Assembly (NCBI RefSeq): GCF_024519455.1
Contig: NZ_JALJRY010000011.1
Location: 1-64,000, forward strand
DNA from: Streptomyces sp. STR69
GTDB lineage: Bacteria > Actinomycetota > Actinomycetes > Streptomycetales > Streptomycetaceae
DNA: 64,000 bases
Reading direction: 5' to 3'
Positions 16,606 to 24,979 of this stretch are shown in pieces. A model generated the notes under the pieces. That model saw only the letters and a list, made by a program, of their open reading frames with translations, ran no database searches and was not told the origin of the DNA. Numbering within the stretch: position 1 is the stretch's first letter; each line of letters starts with the position of its first letter. A program made the translations under genes and the position numbers.

Positions 16606-17931
16606 CTCGGCGAGGTCGCCGGGGCGCCGGTAGACGCGCTCGGTGACCATGGCCCGGTCCGCGACGAAGAGTTCGAGGAGCGAGCCGTCGACGAGCAACC
16701 GGAGCGCGAGTTCCGGCCCCTTCGGCACGTGCAGGGTGATCGGGGCGGAGCCCTCCCTGCCGGTCCGGGGCCAGGCGCCGCGGTCGAGGACGACGGTCCC
16801 CGAGGCGGGGTCCGCCCGGACGGTCAACTCCCGGCCCTCGGCGTCTCGGAGCAGGCTCACCGTGGTCGGTTCGCGCGCGGTGACCGTCAGGTCGTAGGCG
16901 GATGGAAGCGGAACCCGGCCCGGCGCGGTGACGAACGGCTCGGCCGGGCGCAGCAGTTCGAGTTCCGGGGCCGGGCTCACCCGCAGTGAACCGTCGGGGT
17001 GGATGTCGACCGCGCGGGGTGCGGTGAGTACGCCTGCCCATCCGGCCCGGTCCGTCTCCTCCTGCGGGCGGGCCTCCCACGACCAGCCCCACAGCAGTGC
17101 GCGGTCCGGCTCCTGGAGCACGGCGGGGGCGTAGAAGTCCCGCCCCTGGTCGAGTCGGCCGCCGGCGCGCGGCACGAACCCCAACCCGCCCTGGCCATCG
17201 GCCTGCAGACGACCCGTCAGATACCCGGTGGAGCAGGGGTCTCCGTCCCACAGGGACACCAGGAGTACGTGGTCGCCGCCCGCTGTCCGGTACAGGTGCG
17301 GGCACTCCCAGCCCACCGACTTGTCGCCGAACACGCCAGCCGCCACAGGGTCGTTGCCGTCCAGCAGCACTCCGGCGAACCGCCAGTCGGTCAGGTCGTC
17401 GCAGTCGTAGAGCAGGACCGACGGCGTGCCGTCGGCGTGCCCGGCGCCGACGAGGGCCCAGCGCCTGTCCGCGTGGCGGAAGACGAACGGGTCCCGGAAC
17501 ATCACCATGTCCAGTCCCGGGGGCGGTCCTGTCACCACCGGCGTCGGGAGTGGTTTCCACTCGGTCAGCAGGTCGTCGTCGGGGTCCGCCGCCCGCGCCA
17601 GGCAGATGGTGCCGAGGCCGGTGTGGGCATGGTCAACTCCCGTGTACACGGCGGTCGGTGTGCCGGAGTCGTCGGTCACGCAGCCCGACCAGCAGCCGGC
17701 CTCGTCGGGGCCGCCGGGTGTCGGGGTGAGCGCGATCGGGTGGTGCTCCCAGTGCGCGAGGTCGGTGCTGGAGGCATGGCCCCAGTGGACGTTCGCGTGC
17801 ACCGGTGCGTCGGGGTTGTGCTGGTAGAAGAGGTGGTAGCGGTCCCGCCAACGGAACGGCCCATTGGGGTCGTTGATCCAGCCGGCGGGCGGACGGACCC
17901 TGAAACGCGGCGCGTTGGGGTCATTGCTCAA
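16540..17931 (-). CDS. Intracellular GH32 glycoside hydrolase (fructosidase / sucrose-6-phosphate hydrolase type)
   Basis: A 463-residue GH32 enzyme with no signal peptide. The catalytic set is present: nucleophile Asp in 'WINDPNG' (residue ~20), transition-state Asp in 'MFRDPFVF' (residue ~146) and acid/base Glu in 'WECPHLY' (residue ~209). A C-terminal beta-sandwich with 'LRLLVDGSLLELFVADRA' follows. It would hydrolyse terminal fructosyl units of imported fructo-oligosaccharides or sucrose. The frame is open far upstream, but TTG at 17931 is the start: AGGAG lies 7 bases before it and it overlaps the permease stop (TTGA). The last ~14 residues come from the repeat array. Last gene of the fructan operon. 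Confidence 0.88.
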   Translation of the reverse strand: MSNDPNAPRFRVRPPAGWINDPNGPFRWRDRYHLFYQHNPDAPVHANVHWGHASSTDLAHWEHHPIALTPTPGGPDEAGCWSGCVTDDSGTPTAVYTGVDHAHTGLGTICLARAADPDDDLLTEWKPLPTPVVTGPPPGLDMVMFRDPFVFRHADRRWALVGAGHADGTPSVLLYDCDDLTDWRFAGVLLDGNDPVAAGVFGDKSVGWECPHLYRTAGGDHVLLVSLWDGDPCSTGYLTGRLQADGQGGLGFVPRAGGRLDQGRDFYAPAVLQEPDRALLWGWSWEARPQEETDRAGWAGVLTAPRAVDIHPDGSLRVSPAPELELLRPAEPFVTAPGRVPLPSAYDLTVTAREPTTVSLLRDAEGRELTVRADPASGTVVLDRGAWPRTGREGSAPITLHVPKGPELALRLLVDGSLLELFVADRAMVTERVYRRPGDLAELVVDGAGALVTGWASGPGRRG

Positions 17932-18818
17932 CGGTTGACTCCTGCCGAGGTGATGCCCTCGCGGAGAGGGCGCTGGCCGACGACGAACACGGCGAGGGCG
18001 GGGAGCATCGAGAGCACGACCCCGGCCAGGACCACCGAGATCGACCCCGTGCCGAGGTTGCCCTGGAGGGAGACCAGACCCAGCGGAAGCGTGTAGTTCT
18101 GGCTGGAGGTCTCCAGGATCAGCGGGCGGAAGAACTCGTTCCAGTGGTAGTTGAAGGCCAGTACGCCGACGATCGCCAGGCCGGGTGTGGCCAGCGGCGC
18201 GTACACCGAGCGGAAGATCCGCCAGGGCCCCGCGCCGTCCAGCATGGCCGCCTCGCCCAGGTCCTTGGGCATACCGAGGAAGTACTGGCGCATCAGGAAC
18301 GTGCCGAAGGCCGTCGGGAAGGCCGGGATGATCAGGCCGAGGAGCGTGTCGGTGAGGCCCATCGACTTCAGCACCAGGAACACCGGCACGATGGTGACCT
18401 GCAACGGCACCATCATGGTCGCCAGGACCAGGCCGAAGAGCGGCTTCTTGAAACGGAACTCCATGCGCGCGAAGGCGTATCCGGCCAGGCCCGCCGTGAT
18501 CATCTGGCCGACGGCGACGAGTGCCGTCACCAGCGTGGAGTTCAGGGCGAGCAGCCACACGTCGATCTGCTGGAAGACCCCGCGGTAGGCCGCGGTCGTC
18601 GGGTGCGTCGGGATGATCTGCGGGGGCAGGTCGAAGGACTGGGCCGGAGTGCGCAGTGAGGTGGAGACGGTCCAGATGACCGGGCCCAGCGTCAGCAGGG
18701 CGCACACGGTCAGCGCGGCGATCCGGGCCCAGGGGGCGAGTGAGTGACGTACGCGGCTCAGGGTCGGGGTCGCTTTCAGGGGCGGGGTTGCTTGGCTCAT
18801 GGCGCTCATGCGGCTCAC
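17928..18818 (-). CDS. Carbohydrate ABC transporter permease (MalG type)
   Basis: A 296-residue inner-membrane permease with six membrane segments. The cytoplasmic EAA loop is 'GEAAMLDGAGPWRIFRSVYA' (residues ~190-209), which docks onto the ATPase subunit. It is the second permease of a MalFGK-type importer: sequence and order (binding protein, permease, permease, enzyme) are those of CUT1 oligosaccharide systems. No ATPase gene is in the operon, so a shared MsiK-type ATPase encoded elsewhere is likely, as known for Streptomyces sugar importers. The GTG at 18818 is used; ATGs at 18809 and 18800 are alternatives. Its stop overlaps the GH32 start. Confidence 0.88.
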   Translation of the reverse strand: MSRMSAMSQATPPLKATPTLSRVRHSLAPWARIAALTVCALLTLGPVIWTVSTSLRTPAQSFDLPPQIIPTHPTTAAYRGVFQQIDVWLLALNSTLVTALVAVGQMITAGLAGYAFARMEFRFKKPLFGLVLATMMVPLQVTIVPVFLVLKSMGLTDTLLGLIIPAFPTAFGTFLMRQYFLGMPKDLGEAAMLDGAGPWRIFRSVYAPLATPGLAIVGVLAFNYHWNEFFRPLILETSSQNYTLPLGLVSLQGNLGTGSISVVLAGVVLSMLPALAVFVVGQRPLREGITSAGVNR

Positions 18819-18822
18819 CGGC

Positions 18823-19818
18823 TCACTGGTAGTGGACGAAACGCCGGCTGAGCCGGAACTGGAGGGCGGTGACCGCCATGATCAGCGCGAAGAGCAGCAC
18901 GCCCACCGCGGATGCCTCGCCGAAGTCGAGCTGCTCGAAGGCCCGCTCGTAGATCACCATCACCACGGTGCGGGTGGCGTCGCTGGGTCCGCCGTCGGTG
19001 AGGACGTAGGGCTGTTCGAAGACCTGGAGGGCATTGATGATGCCGACCACCGTCGCGACGAGCAGCGTCGGCGACAGCAGCGGCAGCGTGATGCCGAGGT
19101 GCTTGCGCAGGCCGGTCGCGCCGTCGAGCGCGGCGGCCTCGTGGATCTCCTTGGGGATGTTGTTCAGACCGCCGATGAACAGCAGGAACGAGAAACCGAA
19201 CTGCTGCCAGACGTAGACCAGGATCACCGTGGCCATCGCCGCGTGCTCCGAGGTCAGCCAGGGTACGGGCGCGACGCCGACCAGGCCGATCAGCCAGTTC
19301 ACCACCCCGAAGTCCTGGTTGAACAGGTACTTCATCACCACCGAGATGGACGCGGCGGACAGCACCAGCGGGAAGAAGAACGCCGAACGGAACAGCGACC
19401 GCAGCCACCCCGGCATCCGCCCGTTCAGCGCGAGCGCCAGCGACAGCGCGATCAGCAGTTGCAGCGCGACCGCGAGGACCATGAAGAGGAGCGTGTTGCG
19501 GAAGGAGACCAGGACGGTCGAATCCGTGAAGGTCGTGCGGTAGTTGGCGGCGCCGGCGAAACGGGGCGGGTCGATCACGTTCCAGTGGAACAGGCTCAGC
19601 ACGACGGACCCGATGATCGGCACGACCGTGAAGACGACGATGCCGACGACCGTGGGCGCCAGGAACAGCGCGGCCAGCAGCCGGGAGCCGCGGTCGCGGA
19701 CGGACGGACGCACGGGGAGGGCGGATGGCGTGGCGGGCCGCGAACGTACGGGCGGAACCTGGGAGTTCGGATCCTGGGAGTTCGGGACCTGGGAGTTCGG
19801 GACCTGAGTGTTCGTCAT
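18823..19818 (-). CDS. Carbohydrate ABC transporter permease (MalF type)
   Basis: A 331-residue permease partner of the preceding entry. Six membrane segments follow a ~45-residue hydrophilic N-terminus; the EAA loop is 'EIHEAAALDGATGLRKHLG' (residues ~222-240). The N-terminus is unusual: residues ~5-22 are near-perfect repeats of Q-V/D-P-N-S, encoded by a 15-bp DNA tandem repeat (about 19,755-19,808). The start ATG overlaps the binding-protein stop by four bases (ATGA), so translation is coupled. It would import fructose oligomers or levanbiose-like products into the cytoplasm. The repeat probably arose by slippage and lies outside the membrane domain. Confidence 0.88.
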   Translation of the reverse strand: MTNTQVPNSQVPNSQDPNSQVPPVRSRPATPSALPVRPSVRDRGSRLLAALFLAPTVVGIVVFTVVPIIGSVVLSLFHWNVIDPPRFAGAANYRTTFTDSTVLVSFRNTLLFMVLAVALQLLIALSLALALNGRMPGWLRSLFRSAFFFPLVLSAASISVVMKYLFNQDFGVVNWLIGLVGVAPVPWLTSEHAAMATVILVYVWQQFGFSFLLFIGGLNNIPKEIHEAAALDGATGLRKHLGITLPLLSPTLLVATVVGIINALQVFEQPYVLTDGGPSDATRTVVMVIYERAFEQLDFGEASAVGVLLFALIMAVTALQFRLSRRFVHYQ

Positions 19819-21224
19819 ATCGCACGCTCCATGGCCTGCTCCAGGTCGCCCTGCATCCGGCGCAGCGCGGGACCCACCGCACGCGGCGAGGCCAGCGCGG
19901 TGCCGGTGTACTTGAGCAGGACGTCGGTCACCTCGGCGACCTGCGGCGGCGCGGGGATCGGGCCGGTGTCGGGAAACCGGTCGAGGGTGTCGTAGAAGAC
20001 CTGCCAGTGCGCCGGACCGCTCTCGGCGTAGCGGGCGGCGTTCAGCATCGAACGGCGGGCCGGGGTGGTCTGGTTGCTCCGGAACAGCCGGGTCATGGTG
20101 TCCTTGCGGGCCGCGTACTTGATGAACTCCCAGGCGGCTTCCTGCTTCTTCGAGGTGCGCAGCAGCGCGTAGCCCGCCGCGCCGAACTGGTGGCGCTGGG
20201 TACGCCAGCGCGGGAAGTACTGCACGTCGTAGTCGGCGGCCCGCATGCCGGCCAGCTGCAGACCGCCCGCCCAGAAGCCGCCCGCCGGTGTGACGCCGAC
20301 GTGGCCGGTGGAGAACACACCGACCAGATTGCTGCCGTTACCGCCCTCGGGCCGGGTGCACAGGTCCTCCTGGACGAGGGAGGCGAGATAGTCGTACGCC
20401 TCCTCGACCCGGTCGGCGGTGGCCTGCGGCGTGCTCCAGCGGAAGCCTCCGCCACGCCCCTGCCGGTCGGCGGCCGGGTAGAAGGTGTCCCACAGCCAGG
20501 AGCCACCGGGTGCCTTCGACTCCTTCAGCAGGTTCGTGCCGTTCGCGAAGAGCCAGGGCACCACGCCGCCCCACAGCCGGTTGGTCCAGAAGTACGGCGT
20601 GAAGTGCGAGCCGCCGGTTCGTTTCAACTCCCGCAGCAGCGTGGTGAAGTCGTCGCGGCTCCAGTCGGCCGCCGGGAAACCCGTGCCCGCCCGCTTCAGC
20701 ACCTGCTTGTTGAGGTAGATGTCGGCGGCGTTGAACTCCATCGGCAGCTGGTAGAGGTTCCCCTCGTACATCATCGACTCGACCAGCGAGGGGTGGACGT
20801 CGGCGAAGTACTCACGCAGCTCCGCCGCGTCCCGCCGCACCCAGTGGTCCAGGGCCACGCCGAGTCGTTGGGCGAACAACTGCACGCCCTCGGTGGCCAC
20901 ATACACCAGGTCGGGGGCGGTGCCCGCGGCGATCTGGGTGAGGATCTTAGCGAAGAAGTCCGACCAGTCGACGGCCTGCACCGCGTTCACCCGCAGCGGG
21001 ATGTCGGGGTGGATCCGGTGGAAGCCCTTGGTGAGGGCGTCGACGGTGGCCGGGTCGAAGGCGGAGCCGAGGGTGGCGACGACGAGGGAGCCGTCGTCAC
21101 GGCCGGGGATGTCGGCTCCCGTGAGCCGGTCCCAGCTCGCGGCGGTACCGGCCAGAGCGGCTGCTCCGGCCCCGTACGCGCCGTACCGCAGCAGCGTGCG
21201 GCGGGGGATGTGCGAGTCAGTCAT
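19815..21224 (-). CDS. Extracellular oligosaccharide-binding protein of the fructan importer
   Basis: A 469-residue family-1 solute-binding protein. The N-terminus has a twin-arginine-like signal ('IPRRTLLRYGAYGAGAAALAG'-type, residues ~6-26, abbreviated) and no lipobox Cys, so Tat export without lipid anchoring is likely, or it stays bound by its signal. The mature part shows segments usual in CUT1 binding proteins: 'VATLGSAFDPATVDALTKGF', 'GTAPDLVYVA', 'YEGNLYQLPMEFNAADIYLN', and 'AAWEFIKYAARKDTMTRLF'. It is the first gene of the four-gene operon; a LacI-like operator dyad lies 9 bases upstream of the ATG. The ligand, a fructan oligomer, is inferred from the two GH32 neighbours. Confidence 0.87.
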   Translation of the reverse strand: MTDSHIPRRTLLRYGAYGAGAAALAGTAASWDRLTGADIPGRDDGSLVVATLGSAFDPATVDALTKGFHRIHPDIPLRVNAVQAVDWSDFFAKILTQIAAGTAPDLVYVATEGVQLFAQRLGVALDHWVRRDAAELREYFADVHPSLVESMMYEGNLYQLPMEFNAADIYLNKQVLKRAGTGFPAADWSRDDFTTLLRELKRTGGSHFTPYFWTNRLWGGVVPWLFANGTNLLKESKAPGGSWLWDTFYPAADRQGRGGGFRWSTPQATADRVEEAYDYLASLVQEDLCTRPEGGNGSNLVGVFSTGHVGVTPAGGFWAGGLQLAGMRAADYDVQYFPRWRTQRHQFGAAGYALLRTSKKQEAAWEFIKYAARKDTMTRLFRSNQTTPARRSMLNAARYAESGPAHWQVFYDTLDRFPDTGPIPAPPQVAEVTDVLLKYTGTALASPRAVGPALRRMQGDLEQAMERAI

Positions 21225-21232
21225 CAACGGGC

Positions 21233-21350
21233 CTAACTCGTGTTAGTTCAGGGGTGATGCCCAGATGATGGGAACCGGGCAGCAGGCCTGTCAAGGGTCG
21301 GGAACGCTTGACCTTTAACGAGTTAGGCCTCTTGACCTTTATCGAGTTAG
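21233..21350. promoter_or_regulatory. Three LacI-like operators between the divergent fructan promoters
   Basis: CTAACTCGTGTTAG (21233-21246) is a near-perfect 14-bp dyad with a central CG, just upstream of the binding-protein gene. Two further copies, CTTTAACGAGTTAG (21313-21326) and CTTTATCGAGTTAG (21337-21350), form a 24-bp direct repeat upstream of the secreted GH32 gene. The last sits within the spacer of a good promoter, TTGACC (21332-21337), 16 bp, TACAGT (21354-21359). All three keep the CGAGTTAG half-site. Binding would block both transcripts; the LacI protein at 15166-16230 is the obvious candidate. Confidence 0.7.
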
Positions 21351-21398
21351 GTCTACAGTCCTCGTTCGCAGGAGCCGCCATGAGAGGAACGATGCGTC

Positions 21399-22976
21399 AT
21401 GCCCGGAACCCCGGGGATATCCAGGAGATCACTGTTCGCGGGATCGGCGGCGGGCACTGCCGCCGCGCTGCTGCCCGCCGGAACAGCCACGGCCGCTCCC
21501 TCTGCCACGGCCGAGGGCGGGACCGACTCCGTGGCGAGCGGGGCGAGTTACCGCGCCGCGTACCACTTCACGGTCCCCGACCAGTGGAAGAACGACCCGC
21601 AGCGACCCGTCTGGATCGACGGCGAGTACCGCTACTACTACCTCTACAACGCCGACTACTTCACCGGTGCCGTCGGCACCGCGTGGCGCCTGGCCACCAC
21701 CAAGGACCTGGTCTCCTTCACCGACCGCGGGGTCGCCGTGCCCAAGGACACCACGGTCAACGGCGATCTCTGGTCGGGTTCGGCGGTGGTCGACACCGGC
21801 AACACGGCCGGGTTCGGCGCGGGCGCGGTCGTCGTCATCGTGACCATGTCCCCCGGCGGCGGCACCGACCACCAGGAGCAGTTCCTGTACTACTCGACCG
21901 ACGGCGGTCTCACCTTCACCAACTACGGGACCGACCCCGTCCTGCCCAACCCCGGCGTCGCCGACTTCCGCGACCCCAAGGTGATACGCGACGAGGACCG
22001 GGGCCGCTGGGTGATGGCCCTCGCCGAGAACGACAAGATCGGCTTCTACCACTCCGACGACCTCAAGTCCTGGACGTACGTGGGCGGTTTCGTCCACGAC
22101 GGCATCGGTGTCCTGGAGTGCCCCGACCTGTTCCGCGTCACCGCCGGCGACGGCACCGTGAAATGGGTGCTCGGCGCGAGCGCCAACGGAAAGGGCTCGG
22201 GTCTGCCCAACACGTACGCCTACTGGACGGGTTCCTTCGACGGCAGCGCGTTCACCGCCGATGCGAGTGAGCCGCAGTGGCTCGACCACGGCTGGGACTG
22301 GTACGGCGCCGTCACCTTCGAGAAGCGGGGCGCGAGCGGCGCGGTGGACGCGGCTGCCCGGTACGCGATCGGCTGGGTGAACAACTGGGACTACGCCGAC
22401 ACCACCCCCACCATCGACTGCGACGGCTTCAACGGCACGGACTCCGTCGTCCGCGAGATCACCCTGAAGAAGGCGTCCGACGGCACCTACTACCTCGCCT
22501 CCCGGCCCGTCGCCGGCCTCGACTCGCATGTCTCTCGCACCGTGAACCTGGGAGACGTGACCGTGGACGGTACGAAGGTGCTCGACTACACCGGTATCTC
22601 CTACGAGGTCACGACCGAGATCACCTGGTCCCAACTCACCGGCGCGGGCCTTCAGTTGAGGCGCTCACCCAGCGGCGGTCGGCACATCGACGCCGGGATC
22701 TACGCCGACTACGCCTTCCTCAATCGACGCAACACGGTGAACGCCGACACGTCCGGCAAGTGGCAGGAGAGCCACACCCCGTTCGACCCGTCCGCCGGCA
22801 CGGTGAAGCTGCGCATCCTGGTGGACCGCACGTCGGTGGAGATGTTTGTCGACGACGGCCGCTACGTGCACACCAGCCAGGTGTTCCCGTATCTGCTGGA
22901 CACCCGGCTCGCACTGTTCACGATCGGCGGCAGCGCGGTGTTCCGCGACACGGTGATACGTGAGTTCTCGGTGTAA
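21399..22976 (+). CDS. Secreted GH32 enzyme, levanase or levan fructotransferase-like
   Basis: A 525-residue exported GH32 protein. The N-terminus carries a Tat signal ('SRRSLFAGSAAG', residues ~8-19, ending near 'AAPSA'). Catalytic residues: Asp in 'WKNDPQRP' (residue ~65), Asp in 'FRDPKVIRDE' (~191) and Glu in 'LECPDLF' (~240). The 'NDPQRP...YYYLYNADY' opening departs from the usual NDPNG. It is like that of levan fructotransferases and levanbiose-forming levanases as I remember them, rather than invertases. The C-terminal beta-sandwich includes 'LRILVDRTSVEMFVDDG'. GAGAGGAAC precedes the ATG. It acts outside the cell on levan or inulin and feeds the divergent importer. Confidence 0.85.
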   Translation: MPGTPGISRRSLFAGSAAGTAAALLPAGTATAAPSATAEGGTDSVASGASYRAAYHFTVPDQWKNDPQRPVWIDGEYRYYYLYNADYFTGAVGTAWRLATTKDLVSFTDRGVAVPKDTTVNGDLWSGSAVVDTGNTAGFGAGAVVVIVTMSPGGGTDHQEQFLYYSTDGGLTFTNYGTDPVLPNPGVADFRDPKVIRDEDRGRWVMALAENDKIGFYHSDDLKSWTYVGGFVHDGIGVLECPDLFRVTAGDGTVKWVLGASANGKGSGLPNTYAYWTGSFDGSAFTADASEPQWLDHGWDWYGAVTFEKRGASGAVDAAARYAIGWVNNWDYADTTPTIDCDGFNGTDSVVREITLKKASDGTYYLASRPVAGLDSHVSRTVNLGDVTVDGTKVLDYTGISYEVTTEITWSQLTGAGLQLRRSPSGGRHIDAGIYADYAFLNRRNTVNADTSGKWQESHTPFDPSAGTVKLRILVDRTSVEMFVDDGRYVHTSQVFPYLLDTRLALFTIGGSAVFRDTVIREFSV

Positions 22977-23459
22977 GGCCGACCAGGCCGACCAGGGGCG
23001 CGGGTGCACACCGTACGCGTGAACCCGATCAGCAACATCTCCAGGAATCCCCCCAGAGAAAGATCCAAATTTGAACACTTGGCAGACTGATGAATAAAAG
23101 CACCAGTCATATTTGAGAGCCGCACGCCGTCGGCGTCGGTGTCGACGCCGACGGCGACGCCGTTTCAAGCGCAACTTCCCTCCGGAGTAAGGGCGTTCGC
23201 TCCCTGCGCACGATCGGCGGCCGGCCAGCTGACGAAGTCATGGGTGCCGCCGCCGGAGTCGGTACGGATCGGTGTCTGCAGCGCGCGCCGCGACCGACTC
23301 CCTTGACGCGCCCCCGCGAAGAGGACCGGTACACGGCTTCACCTGGAACGCGCATGCGGCGGTGGCGGGAACAGCGATCTCAGCGATCCTCATTCTCGGC
23401 CTGAGGCACTTCCGCCGCCCGATCGCCCATCGGACAGCCTGCTTCACGAAAGCGCGAGG
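22977..23459. other. Intergenic stretch without a recognisable gene; contains a long GC hairpin
   Basis: This 483-bp gap between the secreted GH32 gene and the convergent aldehyde dehydrogenase holds no credible ORF. Its main feature is a perfect 14-bp stem with a GTGT loop at 23125-23156 (arms 23125-23138 and 23143-23156), a candidate terminator about 150 bp past the GH32 stop. The preceding ~100 bp is noticeably AT-richer than the genes around it. Confidence 0.55.
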
Positions 23460-24806
23460 CTAGCTGAGCGGGACGTCCGCGACGGCCTTGAGGTGGCTGA
23501 ACGTCTCAAGGGAATACCGGCCGTGGTATCGGCCCATGCCGCTTTCGCCGACGCCACCGAACGGCAGGCCGGTCATGAGCAGTTGCATCACCGGCTGGCC
23601 CCAGGCGACGCCGCCGGAGGACGTCTCGTTCACCAGGCGCGACTTGGTGGCCTCGGACTCGGTGAAGGCGTAGAGCGCCAGGGGCTTGTCGCGTTCGTTG
23701 ATGAAGGCGATGGCGGCATCCAGGTCTTCGACTTCGACGACGGCGAGGATCGGACCGAAGATCTCCTCCTGCATGACCGGCGATGCGGGGTCGACATCGG
23801 TCAGCACCGTCGGTGCGATGAACAGGTCGTCACGGTCGTGCCGGCCTCCCACCGCCGCACGACCGGAGTCCAGCAGACGCGTGAGCCGGTCGAAATGCCG
23901 CTCGTTGATGATCCGGCCGAAGTCGGCCGCGGTCTGCGGGCTGGTGCCGAACTGTGCGTCGACCGCCGCACGCAGGGCGGGAACCAGTGCGGCGGCGGTC
24001 GCAGGATCGGCCAGAACATAGTCGGGGGCTATGCACTGCTGACCGGCGTTGCCGAACTTGGCGCCGACCAGCCGCTTGGCGGTCTCGTCCACGTCGGCGT
24101 CGGGCGCCACGAAGACCGGCGACTTGCCCCCGAGTTCGAGCGTGACGGGGGTGAGGTTCTTGGCTGCCGCGGCCATGACGATCCGGCCGACCGTGCCATT
24201 GCCCGTGTAGAAGATGTGGTCGAAGCGCTGTGCCAGGAGGGCCGTGGTCTCCTCGGCGCCCCCCTCGACCACGGTGAGCACATCAGGGTCGAAGTACTCT
24301 CGCAGCAGGCGTGAAGCGACCGCCGAGGTGTGCACCGACATCTCGCTCGGCTTGGCCACCACCGTGTTCCCGGCGGCCAGGGCGCCGATGATGGGGTCGA
24401 TGAGAAGGTGCAGCGGGAAATTCCACGGAGCGATCACCAGGACCACCCCGAGCGGGTCGTACGTGGTGTAGGCCGTGGTCGTGGGACCGAAGTGGGCGGG
24501 AACCTCCACCGGACGGGGCTGAAGCCAGCTCTCCAGATTCGCCAGCGTCTCGTCGATGTCGGCGACGGTGAAGTCGATCTCCTGCGTCTTCGCCTCGGCG
24601 GGGTTCTTCCTCAGATCCGCCCAGAGCGCTTCGATCAGCTCCTGCTCGTTCTCGACCAGCAGCGCCCGCAGCCGCTGCAGCTGGCTGACGCGCCAGTCCC
24701 GTCCGCGGGTGACGCCAGTGTTGAACGTCGCACGAAGGCGGCCGACCGCCTCCGCGGCCGTTTCCGTCCGGTGCGTCCTCGACTCGGTCGCCTGTGTTGT
24801 GGTCAT
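23460..24806 (-). CDS. Aldehyde dehydrogenase family protein
   Basis: A 448-residue NAD(P)+-dependent aldehyde dehydrogenase of the compact class-3-like group, which lacks the longer N-terminus of typical ALDHs. Key parts: 'VIAPWNFPLHLLIDPIIGAL' (residues ~110-129), the general-base Glu in 'TLELGGKSPVFV' (~212) and catalytic Cys in 'NAGQQCIAPDYVL' (~246), and the C-terminal 'PFGGVGESGMGRYHGRYSLE'. It would oxidise fatty or aromatic aldehydes to acids. The ATG at 24806 follows GGAG by 8 bases; an upstream in-frame start at 24836 is less likely. It is divergent from an XRE regulator gene with 173 bp between, so that regulator probably controls it. Confidence 0.88.
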   Translation of the reverse strand: MTTTQATESRTHRTETAAEAVGRLRATFNTGVTRGRDWRVSQLQRLRALLVENEQELIEALWADLRKNPAEAKTQEIDFTVADIDETLANLESWLQPRPVEVPAHFGPTTTAYTTYDPLGVVLVIAPWNFPLHLLIDPIIGALAAGNTVVAKPSEMSVHTSAVASRLLREYFDPDVLTVVEGGAEETTALLAQRFDHIFYTGNGTVGRIVMAAAAKNLTPVTLELGGKSPVFVAPDADVDETAKRLVGAKFGNAGQQCIAPDYVLADPATAAALVPALRAAVDAQFGTSPQTAADFGRIINERHFDRLTRLLDSGRAAVGGRHDRDDLFIAPTVLTDVDPASPVMQEEIFGPILAVVEVEDLDAAIAFINERDKPLALYAFTESEATKSRLVNETSSGGVAWGQPVMQLLMTGLPFGGVGESGMGRYHGRYSLETFSHLKAVADVPLS

Positions 24807-24979
24807 GGGGTGTGCTCCGTTCTTGATGCAAGCCATGCCCCGGCTGCCTTCCAGCCGGGCACAGTGGCCAGCGTGCTGGACGATCCGGTATTCACCCAGG
24901 TCACGGCTTTGCGTATGCCGGCGATGCCTACCACTGGTTGGGTCAGGCAGATGTGCGTCCGGCCGGGGATACTCGAGGC

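Noticed and set aside
16208..16633. Plus-strand frames running through the repeat array (e.g. 15843-16520, 15968-16633)
   Set aside because: They are out-of-frame extensions over the lacI 3' end and the repeats; no ribosome site or domain.
23272..23463. Small plus-strand ORF before the aldehyde dehydrogenase gene
   Set aside because: No ribosome site and no recognisable protein; it runs into the convergent gene end.
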